Positions 43,482 through 51,992 of a stretch of DNA of 64,000 nt are shown here, in pieces. The position numbers and the translations under genes were made by a program. The notes below the pieces were generated by a model that was not told where the DNA came from, made no database searches, and saw only the letters and a list, made by a program, of their open reading frames with translations. The stretch lies in NCBI GenBank assembly GCA_036704825.1, contig JAUBSN010000001.1, forward strand, positions 124,001-188,000, in the 5' to 3' direction. The first letter of the stretch is position 1. Each line of letters begins with the position of its first letter. This DNA comes from Microcoleus sp036704825. Lineage in GTDB: Bacteria > Cyanobacteriota > Cyanobacteriia > Cyanobacteriales > Microcoleaceae.

Positions 43482-43805
43482 TATAACAGTTTTAGGAACA
43501 CTTTTAGCCTCTAGTAATTCAGATAATATACGTAGTTTCTACAAAAGTCAAGTCCTTGTCAGCTTAATAAAAAAATCGTGGTTTTGAATACTATATAAAA
43601 ATTCTAACCACATAAAATTTGAACGCAAAAAAGATTACTTGCACAATGCAAAGCTGTGGGGTGATTGTCACCTCACCCCATCGGTATTTTCTGGCATTAA
43701 TCTTTAGAAAATTGAAGCATTTACGTATAAAGATTCGGGATTTTATCCTCTATCTAAGCGCAAATGCTTCATCTCTAGAGATTTAAACTAACTGTTGCAA
43801 GAAGC
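43482..43805. other. A/T-rich gap after the CRISPR remnant
   Basis: No gene. A perfect 8-bp hairpin TGGGGTGA...TCACCCCA (43657-43664 with 43673-43680) is followed on the + strand by TCGGTATTTT and may be a terminator. GAAGCATTT near 43704 faces AAATGCTTC near 43762. This could be the decayed remainder of an array leader. Confidence 0.5.
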
Positions 43806-44244
43806 CTACTTTACTTGAGATTGTGGCTTGATATCAATTAAGGCTGGTGAGGCGCTGGAATTTTTGAAACCGTGCCAATGCTGCCACAACTCGATAGAGT
43901 TACTACCCGCAGTGGTGATGCCTGCGACAATTGTCACTATTGCCGCCAGCTTCTGCAAATATACGAACTGTTATGGAGTTGTTTTTCGAGGTAGGCTTGC
44001 TTAAATTTTTACCCGGTTCTTCACCTTGTATAGGAGAATGGAGAGCTTCCGGAGACAAGCTTTCGGATACAGCTAACTTAGCTGAATCTGGTAAATGAGA
44101 TTCCGTCTGTTGGTATTTTTTCATGTCTTGGGTTTCTTCTACTAAAAACGTCGGTCTGATTGCCTGAACAGGTGCATAAGTTATGTTGGTAGAGCCTACC
44201 TGATTATTGTTATCAGGTAAGTCGGTTTTTTCTAGCCTACACAT
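43806..44244 (-). pseudogene. Frameshifted gene for a small membrane protein
   Basis: ATG 44244 follows GGGAGAG by 8 bases and opens a frame (M-C-R-L-E-K-T-D-L-P-D-N-N-N-Q) that runs about 110 residues and then turns into improbable residues (N-C-R-R-H-H-H-C-G) before a stop at 43903. At the same place the +1 frame opens and gives a convincing hydrophobic helix and tail (L-Q-K-L-A-A-I-V-T-I-V-A-G-I-T-T-A-G, then S-I-E-L-W-Q-H-W-H-G-F) to 43806. Joined near 43958-43965 they give about 146 residues with one C-terminal transmembrane helix. The likely cause is a single inserted base; a programmed shift is possible. No family recognised. It is the gene next to the III-D operon, same strand. Confidence 0.6.
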
Positions 44245-44282
44245 AAGTGCCGCTCTCCCAAAAAGTATCAAAGTTTACAAAG

Positions 44283-44310
44283 AAGGCTCACAGTTTAAAA
44301 TGTGAGCCTT
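44283..44310 (-). terminator. Terminator of the III-D operon
   Basis: AAGGCTCACA (44283-44292) and its exact complement (44301-44310) form a 10-bp stem with an 8-base loop. Read leftward it is followed by CTTTGTAAAC, and it lies 60 bases after the stop of the last operon gene. Confidence 0.7.
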
Positions 44311-44369
44311 ACTTTTCATATTACACTATATCTTACACTCTGAACACGCTCGGTATCGGTCAATAATTA

Positions 44370-45011
44370 TCAATCAGAGTATTTTACCTTTTTGGGACTG
44401 CCATCTTCCTTAATGTCTAAAATTTCCACCTTAACCGTTTGTCCTTCAAAGAGGGATTGTGCTTTTTTCGGTTCTTTTTCAGTTAGTCTGATAGTTCCCA
44501 GAATTTCATATGTCACCTTGTTTCCTTTGACAGCAGTAACTTTGGCTTCGACAATTTGACCCACTGCAAACTCATGACTGCCGATCGCCTTAGCAATTTC
44601 CACTTGTCTCGCTGACTCTACAACTGGGGCCACAACTTCTCCAATCGGCCCCGCTTCTTTGTAGTAACGCATCAAACGAGATGCCCAACCTAAAATTTGC
44701 AGCAAAGTGCTAGCATCCCCTTGAAATCCTTTGAGACAATCGCTACAAGCTTGGTCGATGCTGCGGTAATAATCTGTGGTTTTGCCACTGTGTCCGATTT
44801 GTCTGCCATTAGCGACAAGGGTTTTAAGATATTTGAAAAATCTGGAATTGGCATCAGCTTGATTTTGATTAACTGCATTGCGGAGATAGGCGATCGCCTT
44901 TCCCAATTCATTTACATCGGTTTGTTCTTTTACTAGAGTTTGAGCGATCGCGTGGGCAATTTCCCACTGTTTGTCGGTCAAAGATTCTGTCACTAATTCA
45001 GTATTTGACAT
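44370..45011 (-). CDS. III-D operon protein: helical part plus OB/S1-like part, unknown role
   Basis: A 213-residue protein, last in the operon, 2 bases after the preceding stop. Residues about 1-135 are helical (L-T-D-K-Q-W-E-I-A-H-A-I-A; F-F-K-Y-L-K-T-L-V-A-N-G-R-Q-I-G-H-S-G-K-T). Residues about 145-213 are beta-rich and read like an S1/OB RNA-binding fold (V-G-Q-I-V-E-A-K-V-T-A-V-K-G-N-K-V-T-Y-E-I and G-Q-T-V-K-V-E-I-L-D-I-K-E-D-G). The pattern suggests RNA contact, perhaps with the crRNA or target. I know no named Cas family that fits. The position says it is part of the operon. Confidence 0.7.
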   Translation of the reverse strand: MSNTELVTESLTDKQWEIAHAIAQTLVKEQTDVNELGKAIAYLRNAVNQNQADANSRFFKYLKTLVANGRQIGHSGKTTDYYRSIDQACSDCLKGFQGDASTLLQILGWASRLMRYYKEAGPIGEVVAPVVESARQVEIAKAIGSHEFAVGQIVEAKVTAVKGNKVTYEILGTIRLTEKEPKKAQSLFEGQTVKVEILDIKEDGSPKKVKYSD

Positions 45012-45013
45012 CT

Positions 45014-46090
45014 TTAATACATTCCTGTTGGAGGTTCCCGATCGGTCGGATATTTCAACACTTCAGCTAGTTGTTGCAATTGAGTTGCTTGCACTAAGCT
45101 AGAATGAGCAGCTTGAATATTTTTTTGCATAAATTGTTGCAATTTTGTGCCAGTCATGCTGTCAGATTCGGGAGGCTTGTAGAAGGAATAGCGATCGCGC
45201 AAATCTCCCTTATTCTGCAACACCCTTGCGGCTGTTACCTCCACAGTCATTGTTCCCATGCCGATCGGCTTCCCGCCGCCTACCTTGAGGGCGATCGGAT
45301 ATTTGGGATCTTGCCCCAACACAATCAAAAGCGTTCCTAACTCTGCTGCTGTTAAATTTTTGAATTGTATCTGTGTTTTGAAAGTATACTCTTTAGCCGC
45401 TTGCTGAACGGTAATTCCTCGATCTTGACCTTTGTCGATCGCCCGAATTGCGTGATAGTAAAACTTGCGACCTGCTACGTTGCCTCTTGCATCAAAATAT
45501 GCTCGTCTTTGATCGGGACGGGGACGATATAAAGATGGCATAAATCCCGTAGCAAAGCCCGTATTTTCGCATTTAGCATCGCTGAATTCAATTAGCCCTT
45601 GCCAATCCAATGCACCGAATACTTGACTTGCCGGACAGAGTTCTTGTTTATTTTTACATGGCAAGCGTTCTTGTGGAATTTTATCTCTGTATCTTGATGT
45701 AATTACTGCTAAAGTGCTGTTAGTAATGGCTTCGTATGCTGACCGGATGCAGCCTTTGAGAGAACTGCCTTGAATTGATAATTTTTGGTCAATATTTTGA
45801 ACCATTGTTTTGATTAAAGGCACGCGACTGCCTATGTCGCTACCCATGACAACTACCCCTGTAGAGACGTGCAAAGTAGTCTGAACTTTCAAAGTTAGAA
45901 ACAAAGTTCCGTGCAGGCGATCGCCTAAATATTGGTGATGTCCTGCCGGAGGATTTTTTGGCGGTCGTTCTTTGGGGAAACTAATTAATTCATAAGGTTT
46001 AGATCCTCCTGTTTCAGCGGGATTATTAGAAACCGGACTACTTGGCGGCGGTGTAGAACGCCGGGGTTTTGGCAGGGGATTATTAGTCAT
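45014..46090 (-). CDS. Type III-D RAMP protein, Cas7-like (358 aa)
   Basis: A 358-residue RAMP. A proline-rich N-terminal extension of about 60 residues (P-K-P-R-R-S-T-P-P-P-S-S-P) comes before the RAMP fold. The Cas7 signature is I-Q-G-S-S-L-K-G-C-I-R-S (about residue 108), and the glycine-rich end is V-G-G-G-K-P-I-G-M-G-T. A candidate catalytic Asp is in V-M-G-S-D-I-G-S. A cysteine-rich loop (L-P-C-K-N-K-Q-E-L-C-P-A) may bind zinc. It should be one of four backbone subunits that coat the crRNA; its ATG overlaps the csx19-like gene by 8 bases. Confidence 0.88.
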   Translation of the reverse strand: MTNNPLPKPRRSTPPPSSPVSNNPAETGGSKPYELISFPKERPPKNPPAGHHQYLGDRLHGTLFLTLKVQTTLHVSTGVVVMGSDIGSRVPLIKTMVQNIDQKLSIQGSSLKGCIRSAYEAITNSTLAVITSRYRDKIPQERLPCKNKQELCPASQVFGALDWQGLIEFSDAKCENTGFATGFMPSLYRPRPDQRRAYFDARGNVAGRKFYYHAIRAIDKGQDRGITVQQAAKEYTFKTQIQFKNLTAAELGTLLIVLGQDPKYPIALKVGGGKPIGMGTMTVEVTAARVLQNKGDLRDRYSFYKPPESDSMTGTKLQQFMQKNIQAAHSSLVQATQLQQLAEVLKYPTDREPPTGMY

Positions 46091-46559
46091 TTATACTCCT
46101 GACTGTGAGGGCGACAAAATGAACGGTAGCAGTTCTTTTTTCTTGAAAGTATCGCTGACCTATGCTAATCTTGTTAGAGTCAAGTTTTTCATCATTTTCT
46201 CCCTTATAAATAAAGCTTTTAGGGAATTTAGTTTCGTCAATGCCGTGAAAGTAAGCAGCGCGATCGCACCATTCCCAATTTTTACCGATCGCCTCAAATC
46301 CTTCTAAATCGGTTTCAACTCGACTCAGCAGTAACGCTTGATATGCACTTCCCTGCTTTTTCCAGCGCAATTCGCGATCGGCATTAAACATTTGCCCTTC
46401 AAAACCCGGGAAAAACTCTTCGGGCAATTTCCTGCAAATGCCGCTGACTGCGTGGGGCGATCGCACAAAATAATAACTTTTCTCAGTTGCTAATTTATCT
46501 AGCAAATTCTTAAGTTCTGCTGATGATGAAACTTGTTTAAAACCAACATATCCTGTCAT
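46083..46559 (-). CDS. csx19: Csx19-like protein of the type III-D complex
   Basis: A 158-residue protein. The middle reads E-L-R-W-K-K-Q-G-S-A-Y-Q-A-L-L-L-S (about 64-80), then N-W-E-W-C-D-R-A-A-Y-F-H-G, and the end A-T-V-H-F-V-A-L-T-V. This is the pattern of Csx19 (TIGR03984), a small protein found only with type III-D RAMPs and known as a structural subunit in the III-Dv complex. It overlaps the gene before it by 4 bases and the gene after it by 8. No catalytic motif. Confidence 0.75.
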   Translation of the reverse strand: MTGYVGFKQVSSSAELKNLLDKLATEKSYYFVRSPHAVSGICRKLPEEFFPGFEGQMFNADRELRWKKQGSAYQALLLSRVETDLEGFEAIGKNWEWCDRAAYFHGIDETKFPKSFIYKGENDEKLDSNKISIGQRYFQEKRTATVHFVALTVRSIND

Positions 46560-47521
46560 GCTGCGGCCCCTCTTAAAAATTCACTCCAAGCCTGAACCGC
46601 ACATTTAAATAAATTGGGCACACCAGTCTCACCGTCGCCTTGCCATTTTAGCTGCACTCCAAAGCCTAAATCCATCGGTTCAGCAGCAATAGGGGTTTGT
46701 TCGCGATCGGGTTTAGAAAAGCCATAATTTGCGGCTTCTTCAGTATCTAAAAATTCTCCTGCACCCAGCAACAAAGCGTGTCCCCATCGACCTGGTTTGA
46801 CTATTTGTTGAATTTGGCGATTATCTTCATCTAATTGACAACCGGGATATTGAACTACGGCTTCGTTATATTTGACTGTCACCGTCCCCAAACCGCGAGA
46901 TTTGGCAAAACCGATTCCAAACCAGCCATCATTTAAGTCTCGCAAAACTAAGCCAATTAAGCCTAATTGTGCTAAGGAAAAGTTTTTGAGATGTATTTTA
47001 GTCCGAAATTCTCCGGCGGTGCAGACTTGGTAGTTAAAGGGGCCGACAGCTACGGAACCGAAAACGCGATCGATCGCAACTCCATTGCGTTCTTGAATTT
47101 TGAGCTGTTTCTTATCAATTGGGTGAGCATCTTGGATTCTAACTCTGCTAGCAATTGAAGTATTTCCGAACATTTGGTCTGTAAAAGAAGATAACCGATA
47201 AATATCTTGGGAATCAGAGATACTATCAAGATACTTTAATTCATCTCGATTAAGAGGATTGCTCGCCCATAAAGGATCTCCATTAGTAGGACGTTTGTCT
47301 GTACCTACTGTCCTGACAATTCTCTCAGCATGAGCGCGAATAGCACCTTTTAAACTGCTTCCCGGTAGATAAATTGACTTTCCTCCTGCATGGTAAGTCT
47401 CGACAAACTCCATATCCGGTTTAGTCGGATCGGCTCCTTCTTTACCCGATTTAATCAGAATCGGCCCGTCAGGAATCAGAGTTAAGTCAATAGTACAATG
47501 GTTGACAAATCGTTTGTGCAT
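46556..47521 (-). CDS. Type III-D RAMP protein, Cas7-like (321 aa)
   Basis: A 321-residue RAMP with the signature Y-L-P-G-S-S-L-K-G-A-I-R-A (about residue 55) and the glycine-rich end F-G-I-G-F-A-K-S-R-G-L-G-T. A candidate catalytic Asp is in P-T-K-P-D-M-E-F; a middle stretch R-N-G-V-A-I-D-R is shared with the other Cas7-like subunit at 48179. The C-terminal 80 residues go beyond the usual fold. One of four separate Cas7-like genes here. It overlaps the csx19-like gene by 4 bases. Confidence 0.88.
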   Translation of the reverse strand: MHKRFVNHCTIDLTLIPDGPILIKSGKEGADPTKPDMEFVETYHAGGKSIYLPGSSLKGAIRAHAERIVRTVGTDKRPTNGDPLWASNPLNRDELKYLDSISDSQDIYRLSSFTDQMFGNTSIASRVRIQDAHPIDKKQLKIQERNGVAIDRVFGSVAVGPFNYQVCTAGEFRTKIHLKNFSLAQLGLIGLVLRDLNDGWFGIGFAKSRGLGTVTVKYNEAVVQYPGCQLDEDNRQIQQIVKPGRWGHALLLGAGEFLDTEEAANYGFSKPDREQTPIAAEPMDLGFGVQLKWQGDGETGVPNLFKCAVQAWSEFLRGAAA

Positions 47522-47550
47522 AGTTTAGTAGGTCGAGAGATGATTTAAAA

Positions 47551-48171
47551 TTAAGCAGCTACTAACTCATTTAGCTGAACTTCGCATTGTTGAAATACAT
47601 AGTTAACGGCAGCAAAGAGTCGATCTATTTCATGAATTGTATATGATTTTCTATTGCATATAAATTTATCTCCTTCAAGTTTGCCAAATTCCCAAACTCT
47701 ACCGTGGGAAACAATTCCAAAGATAGTGTTATTTTTTTGATTGCTAGTCTCCCGTGCAACAATCATTTCAACAAGACATTGAACCCACCCTTCATGAAAT
47801 CTATCTTGCTTAGCATCGACTAATACCAAATAAGGTTTATCGAAAACGACTTTTCCCAAATGAGAGCGTTTAGCCAAAATATATTGTGGAAATTTTTCAG
47901 AGTTTTCGCAATCCGTGAGATATTTATGACTCCACAAAACAAACTTAGTACGATAATCTTTCCAAACTTCTTTAACAACTGGATAAATCAAGTTCTCACA
48001 AATTGTAAATTCTGAATCATCAGGTAATCCATCCTCCATGACAATTTCCAAATCTTCTAGAAAGTAGCTAGGAATACTAAACTCTGTTTCGCCGATGAAA
48101 TTGGCTTCAGTGTAGTAAATCTGAAATTTTTGAAGAACTTCACCGAGTTCTTGATAATTGCTGAAACTCAT
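47551..48171 (-). CDS. PD-(D/E)XK-like protein inside the CRISPR operon
   Basis: A 206-residue protein with no Cas pattern. An acidic N-terminal half (F-Y/I-P-S-Y-F-L-E-D-L-E) is followed by the core Y-P-V-V-K-E-V-W, then V-F-D-K-P-Y-L-V-L-V-D-A-K-Q-D (about 125-140) and a helix with W-V-Q-C-L-V-E-M. This D-x-K pattern after a hydrophobic strand, followed by a Gln-containing helix, is that of the PD-(D/E)XK nuclease fold; the first acid would be a Glu in C-E-N-L-I-Y-P. It belongs to a cyanobacterial family that I know mostly outside CRISPR loci. ATG 48171 has AGGT 4 bases before it; the longer start overlaps the RAMP gene. Its gaps to both neighbours are short (7 and 29 bases). Confidence 0.65.
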   Translation of the reverse strand: MSFSNYQELGEVLQKFQIYYTEANFIGETEFSIPSYFLEDLEIVMEDGLPDDSEFTICENLIYPVVKEVWKDYRTKFVLWSHKYLTDCENSEKFPQYILAKRSHLGKVVFDKPYLVLVDAKQDRFHEGWVQCLVEMIVARETSNQKNNTIFGIVSHGRVWEFGKLEGDKFICNRKSYTIHEIDRLFAAVNYVFQQCEVQLNELVAA

Positions 48172-48178
48172 ATTTACC

Positions 48179-49048
48179 TCATATTGATGTAACTGTCTGT
48201 TCAGAAGAATAAAATACATTTTGAGTTAAATGGTTAATGAATGATTCTGCCCATTTTTTCTGATAATCATCAGCAACAACACAGCAAAGATTGTTATTTA
48301 CTAAGTTTTTAAGATATCCTAACAACTTAGTTGGATCGGTATTATTAGGATCTTTTTCATCTCGAACATCAACCCAGTTCATCTCCTTAATATCTAATTT
48401 AACCACGCCTAAGCCGCGCGATCGCCCTCCTCCGAGAGGTATTTGTTCTGTCTCAAATTGATGCAAGCCGATCATTAATAAACCCAATTCCCAATCGTGA
48501 GCATTTTCAACTACCGCTTTAAAATCAAAAGGTGTTGCGGCGGGGACAACTTGGTAATCGTAAAGTTTGCCATCGGCGGCGGTTTCTGTGTCTCTGTCAA
48601 TGGCTACACCATCTCTTTCTTGATATTGTCCGAACCACGCATCGGATTGTACGGTTAAGTCGCGGACTTGGAATTTGCTGGCCATCCAAGGAGTGCCAAA
48701 TAAACTGCCAATCTCGTCTGTTAGGTCGATGAGTTCTTGTGTTAAATTCAAGTCATCATTTTTGTATTTTACTTTCAAATCTTTGACTTGATTGTTTCTA
48801 GTTGAACTTGTGTAGTTAGCCGGAGCTTCGGCTAGATTTGGGTCGATTCCTCGGAGGAAGCTCTCTAAGCGCGATCGTAGCGCACCTTTAAAGCTCGAAC
48901 CAGGAATCAAAGGTCTACCCAAAGCATCTTTGATTACAGGCAAATCGGAGCCGATCGGTTCGGTAGATCGACCTACACTAATGCGTAACGCGGTTACGGT
49001 TGTAAGTGTTCCTGTTATTTCCAGTCGATTTTTGAAAGTGTCAAACAT
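48179..49048 (-). CDS. Type III-D RAMP protein, Csm3/Cas7-like (289 aa)
   Basis: A 289-residue RAMP closest to the Csm3/Csx7 type. The signature is L-I-P-G-S-S-F-K-G-A-L-R-S-R (about residue 50), and the candidate catalytic Asp is in I-G-S-D-L-P-V-I-K-D, the place of the target-RNA-cutting Asp in Csm3. The middle has Q-E-R-D-G-V-A-I-D-R-D-T and the end P-L-G-G-G-R-S-R-G-L-G. It should cut bound target RNA every 6 bases with its sisters. It comes after the CARF-RelE gene (52 bases) and before the nuclease-like gene. Confidence 0.9.
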   Translation of the reverse strand: MFDTFKNRLEITGTLTTVTALRISVGRSTEPIGSDLPVIKDALGRPLIPGSSFKGALRSRLESFLRGIDPNLAEAPANYTSSTRNNQVKDLKVKYKNDDLNLTQELIDLTDEIGSLFGTPWMASKFQVRDLTVQSDAWFGQYQERDGVAIDRDTETAADGKLYDYQVVPAATPFDFKAVVENAHDWELGLLMIGLHQFETEQIPLGGGRSRGLGVVKLDIKEMNWVDVRDEKDPNNTDPTKLLGYLKNLVNNNLCCVVADDYQKKWAESFINHLTQNVFYSSEQTVTSI

Positions 49049-49100
49049 AAGCTCACATAAGTAATTAGTTGGAACTTGCTTAAACTATTGATTCAATGAA

Positions 49101-50288
49101 TCAATAAGGATTATTGTTAACTTCTGGTTCCTTGCCATAACGATGTAATAACAAGATACGATTCGATAATGTACAGCTTACTCGTATTCCCTGAGTTACT
49201 CTAAAATGAGCGATATCAACCTTATCACCATTCGCGCTGGTATATGGTTTCTTGTTGGTATATTTGTCATACTTCAATCCGGGATCTTTCTTAAGAATAC
49301 TGGTGTCGCCACCTGACTTTTGCAACAGTTGAGAAGCTTTAGCTAGAGTTTCCTGTAATTTGACTTTCTCTTGTAAATTATTTTCAATTTTTTTATAGTC
49401 ATCGGAGAAAGTAGACTTATAATCTATTTTAGGGAACTTCAACAGCTTTTGTGAAAGCAATTCTTCTTTACATTGCTCCCAAAGTAGCTGACCCCATGCT
49501 GATAAAGTCATTTCTTGTCCATCAACTAAAATCCATGCTTGAGGAACTTTTTTAGCTTCTTCCCAAGATGTAGATATTTCCCCAGCATCCATCATTGCTA
49601 GTTGAACTTTATAAGGTTCGATGTCTGACACATCAACCTTTACAGGAAGCTTGGGAATTTTGATTAGTTGATTCGACCCCTCGAATACGTAAATAATTTC
49701 ATCAGCATAAAACATTCCGATTGTATTGAAATAGCCTTGCAGAGCCTTGAATCCACCTACAAGATTAAAGCAAATCTTGTATCGGCAATCTTGATATTCT
49801 TTAATATTTTTTTGCATAAAAGGAATCAACTTTGCCATCCCTTCTACAAAAATATCGCTGCTAGCAGTAGAAAGTCCCGGCTGAGCATGGGTACTTATAT
49901 TAGTTAATCCCTTGCTCTTTAAAAAAGACTCAACTACTTCAGCCGCGACTAGACCTTGTGCTGTGTCGGTAGTAACTAATAAGTGAGTATCGGATATACC
50001 CTGTTCATCAGATATACCCTGTTCTATTTGCTCATTGTACAAACCATAGATACCATTTAGTTCTGCGCTGGCTTTTCGGATTTTATCGGTATCATCACTA
50101 GACAGTTCTTGTTCTGCTCTTTCCTTCAATTCTGAAATAATTTGTTTAATTACTGGATCGTGTTGGATTTCATTATCGGTATAGTTTGCTGTTTGCTGTA
50201 GTCTTTCATAGTAATTGTCATCTATAGCTGGATCTATCTGGTTAGTCAACACGCTAGTACCAACAGTGGAAATTACAAGTCTAGCCAT
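49101..50288 (-). CDS. CARF-RelE fusion effector (Cami1-like)
   Basis: A 395-residue protein. Residues 1 to about 215 form a CARF domain of the APE2256-like type: V-I-S-T-V-G-T-S-V-L-T at the start (ligand loop), L-V-T-T-D-T-A-Q-G, and F-N-L-V-G-G-F-K-A-L-Q-G-Y. A linker with a coiled-coil stretch leads to a RelE-like domain in the last 90 residues: K-V-D-I-A-H-F-R-V-T-Q-G-I-R-V-S-C, and the end L-L-H-R-Y-G-K-E-P-E-V-N-N-N-P-Y typical of RelE toxins. CARF-RelE fusions such as Cami1 are cyclic-oligoadenylate-switched, ribosome-dependent mRNases. It would be switched on by Cas10 (intact GGDD) in this operon. Confidence 0.88.
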   Translation of the reverse strand: MARLVISTVGTSVLTNQIDPAIDDNYYERLQQTANYTDNEIQHDPVIKQIISELKERAEQELSSDDTDKIRKASAELNGIYGLYNEQIEQGISDEQGISDTHLLVTTDTAQGLVAAEVVESFLKSKGLTNISTHAQPGLSTASSDIFVEGMAKLIPFMQKNIKEYQDCRYKICFNLVGGFKALQGYFNTIGMFYADEIIYVFEGSNQLIKIPKLPVKVDVSDIEPYKVQLAMMDAGEISTSWEEAKKVPQAWILVDGQEMTLSAWGQLLWEQCKEELLSQKLLKFPKIDYKSTFSDDYKKIENNLQEKVKLQETLAKASQLLQKSGGDTSILKKDPGLKYDKYTNKKPYTSANGDKVDIAHFRVTQGIRVSCTLSNRILLLHRYGKEPEVNNNPY

Positions 50289-50322
50289 AATTTTGTACTC
50301 CTAAGTAATTGCAAGTAGATGA

Positions 50323-50742
50323 CTAAGATTGACCTTTATTTTTGTACACTAGATAGCGAGCACCATAGCCTAGATATCGGCGGGTAAGCTCTATCCAAAT
50401 CTGATTAAAAGAATTTTCGGCTTTGGCGGTTCTGGCAATATCCTGAGCAGTAGCTTTGATATTTCTGTCAATATCAGAAATGATTTTTTGAGCTAAAGAG
50501 TTTTCCCCTCTGCCCCATTTTCTATCGCGACCTACTTGATAAAGCAAAAAGTTTTTGATTACTTGTGTGCTTTCAGTTGTGTCAGCAACCCTTACTAAGT
50601 TACGAAATTGTGATTCTTCTAAATCACCGTAAGAACTTGTATCTTCTAAGGCTGTTTGAATGTCAGTCACTAACTTATCTTCAGCTTGGCGAATTCCTTT
50701 TTGAATTTTGAGTTGTTTTTGTGGATCTAGTGATTCGCTCAT
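50323..50742 (-). CDS. Cas11-like small subunit (Csm2-type)
   Basis: A 139-residue helical protein (Q-L-K-I-Q-K-G-I-R-Q-A-E-D-K-L; F-L-L-Y-Q-V-G-R-D-R-K-W; W-I-E-L-T-R-R-Y-L-G-Y-G-A-R-Y), basic at its end, as expected of the Cas11 subunit that lies along the belly of the complex. ATG 50742 overlaps the stop of csx10 by 4 bases and has GGGAGA before it; the longer frame from 50808 would overlap csx10 by 70 bases. The Cas11 call rests on size, helices and position. Confidence 0.75.
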   Translation of the reverse strand: MSESLDPQKQLKIQKGIRQAEDKLVTDIQTALEDTSSYGDLEESQFRNLVRVADTTESTQVIKNFLLYQVGRDRKWGRGENSLAQKIISDIDRNIKATAQDIARTAKAENSFNQIWIELTRRYLGYGARYLVYKNKGQS

Positions 50743-51992
50743 ACGGCATTCTCCCGAAATACAAGGTGAAACTGGTTGCAAATTTGAATTTGTCCGAAGC
50801 CTTCGCAAGTTCGATCGCCCAATCCCCTCATTTCCAACACTCCTAATCTCTCAATCCAAAGCCCTGGTTGAGTTGTACTGAACAAATAAACCGAACCTTT
50901 CTGGGTTATCAACTCGACATCTTTCATTAATCCCCAAGCCGCATTCCAACCAGACAGATACTCGTAACTGCTGTAAGCGGCTTCCAAACGCAAAGATTCA
51001 TCTTTATCTTTAACCCCTGCAAACTGGTGCAACATATTTTTAGATATTACAGTTGTACGCCGCCAATTTTCAGTCAGTATAGCATCGGATTGCAAGTCGA
51101 GGGTGAAGTAAGTCCGATTTGCTGGTAACTCTTTGATAGGATTGCCAAAAACTCCCCATTTATCCCATCGCCATTCTAGCTTTTTATTGAATTCAGCGAT
51201 GCGATCGCTCACATCTATTTTAGCATCAACGGGGTTTTTTGTGTTAATTTCAACTTTTCCTAATCCTCTGGAAGTCGAACCGCCTAAGCGAAGATTTTGA
51301 TTTCGCAGTTGAATGAAATCCCGCAAAGATTCTGCTAAATGTTCCTCCACTAAAATTGCACCTCGATAGCAAACAGGCTGCTGTTTCTTATCCTGAGATT
51401 CGTTCAAAACTTCGAGGCTGTAAAGTATTTCTTCTTCAGATGCAGCCCTGCGGCGATTGATTCCTACTCGGGTTAACAGGCGTTTGTTAGCACTTAGGCT
51501 GTGGTACTTTTTATTGAATTTACAGTAGAAATTAATGCCAGACGGAGCGACTCTCCCTCCATCTTTCGGACAATTCGGATCGTAGGGATATCCGTAACCT
51601 TCTGCACAAAAGCGATCGATTAAAGTATCGAAAACACCATTATTTTTGGGCGTGAAACCGGATTTATTTTTAGAACTTAGTGCGGTAGTGGGTAAAACTC
51701 CATTGTCTTCAAATCTTGCTTGAGGGATAATCTTGCCATTAATTACTAATGCTGGATAAGCATTCTGAAAAATTGCTGGATTCTCACTCAAAAATAAACT
51801 TTGAAAATCGCCGCCATTTTCGGTCAAATTGGTGAATTGATGACCGGATTCGTTTAAAATTTGAGCAGCCACAGCACCCCGAATCACCGTACCGGGAATA
51901 TAGTCTACAGCTTCGCCAATCGAACCGCCCGCTTTCTGACGGGCGATCGCCAAAGCAGACAAAGCCTTAATTTCCAGTTCAATTCGCTGCAT
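50739..51992 (-). CDS. csx10: Type III-D RAMP protein Csx10 (Cas5-like)
   Basis: A 417-residue RAMP of the Csx10 family, the Cas5-like subunit of type III-D that holds the crRNA 5' handle. It starts with a beta strand (E-L-E-I-K-A-L-S-A-L-A-I-A-R), then Y-I-P-G-T-V-I-R-G-A-V-A-A, where other RAMPs have P-G-S-S-L-K-G. The middle has T-R-V-G-I-N-R-R-R-A-A-S-E-E-E-I-L-Y-S-L, typical of Csx10, and glycine-rich loops L-R-L-G-G-S-T-S-R-G-L-G and M-R-G-L-G-D-R-T-C-E-G-F-G. It overlaps the RAMP before it by 14 bases and the Cas11-like gene after it by 4. Confidence 0.9.
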   Translation of the reverse strand: MQRIELEIKALSALAIARQKAGGSIGEAVDYIPGTVIRGAVAAQILNESGHQFTNLTENGGDFQSLFLSENPAIFQNAYPALVINGKIIPQARFEDNGVLPTTALSSKNKSGFTPKNNGVFDTLIDRFCAEGYGYPYDPNCPKDGGRVAPSGINFYCKFNKKYHSLSANKRLLTRVGINRRRAASEEEILYSLEVLNESQDKKQQPVCYRGAILVEEHLAESLRDFIQLRNQNLRLGGSTSRGLGKVEINTKNPVDAKIDVSDRIAEFNKKLEWRWDKWGVFGNPIKELPANRTYFTLDLQSDAILTENWRRTTVISKNMLHQFAGVKDKDESLRLEAAYSSYEYLSGWNAAWGLMKDVELITQKGSVYLFSTTQPGLWIERLGVLEMRGLGDRTCEGFGQIQICNQFHLVFRENAV

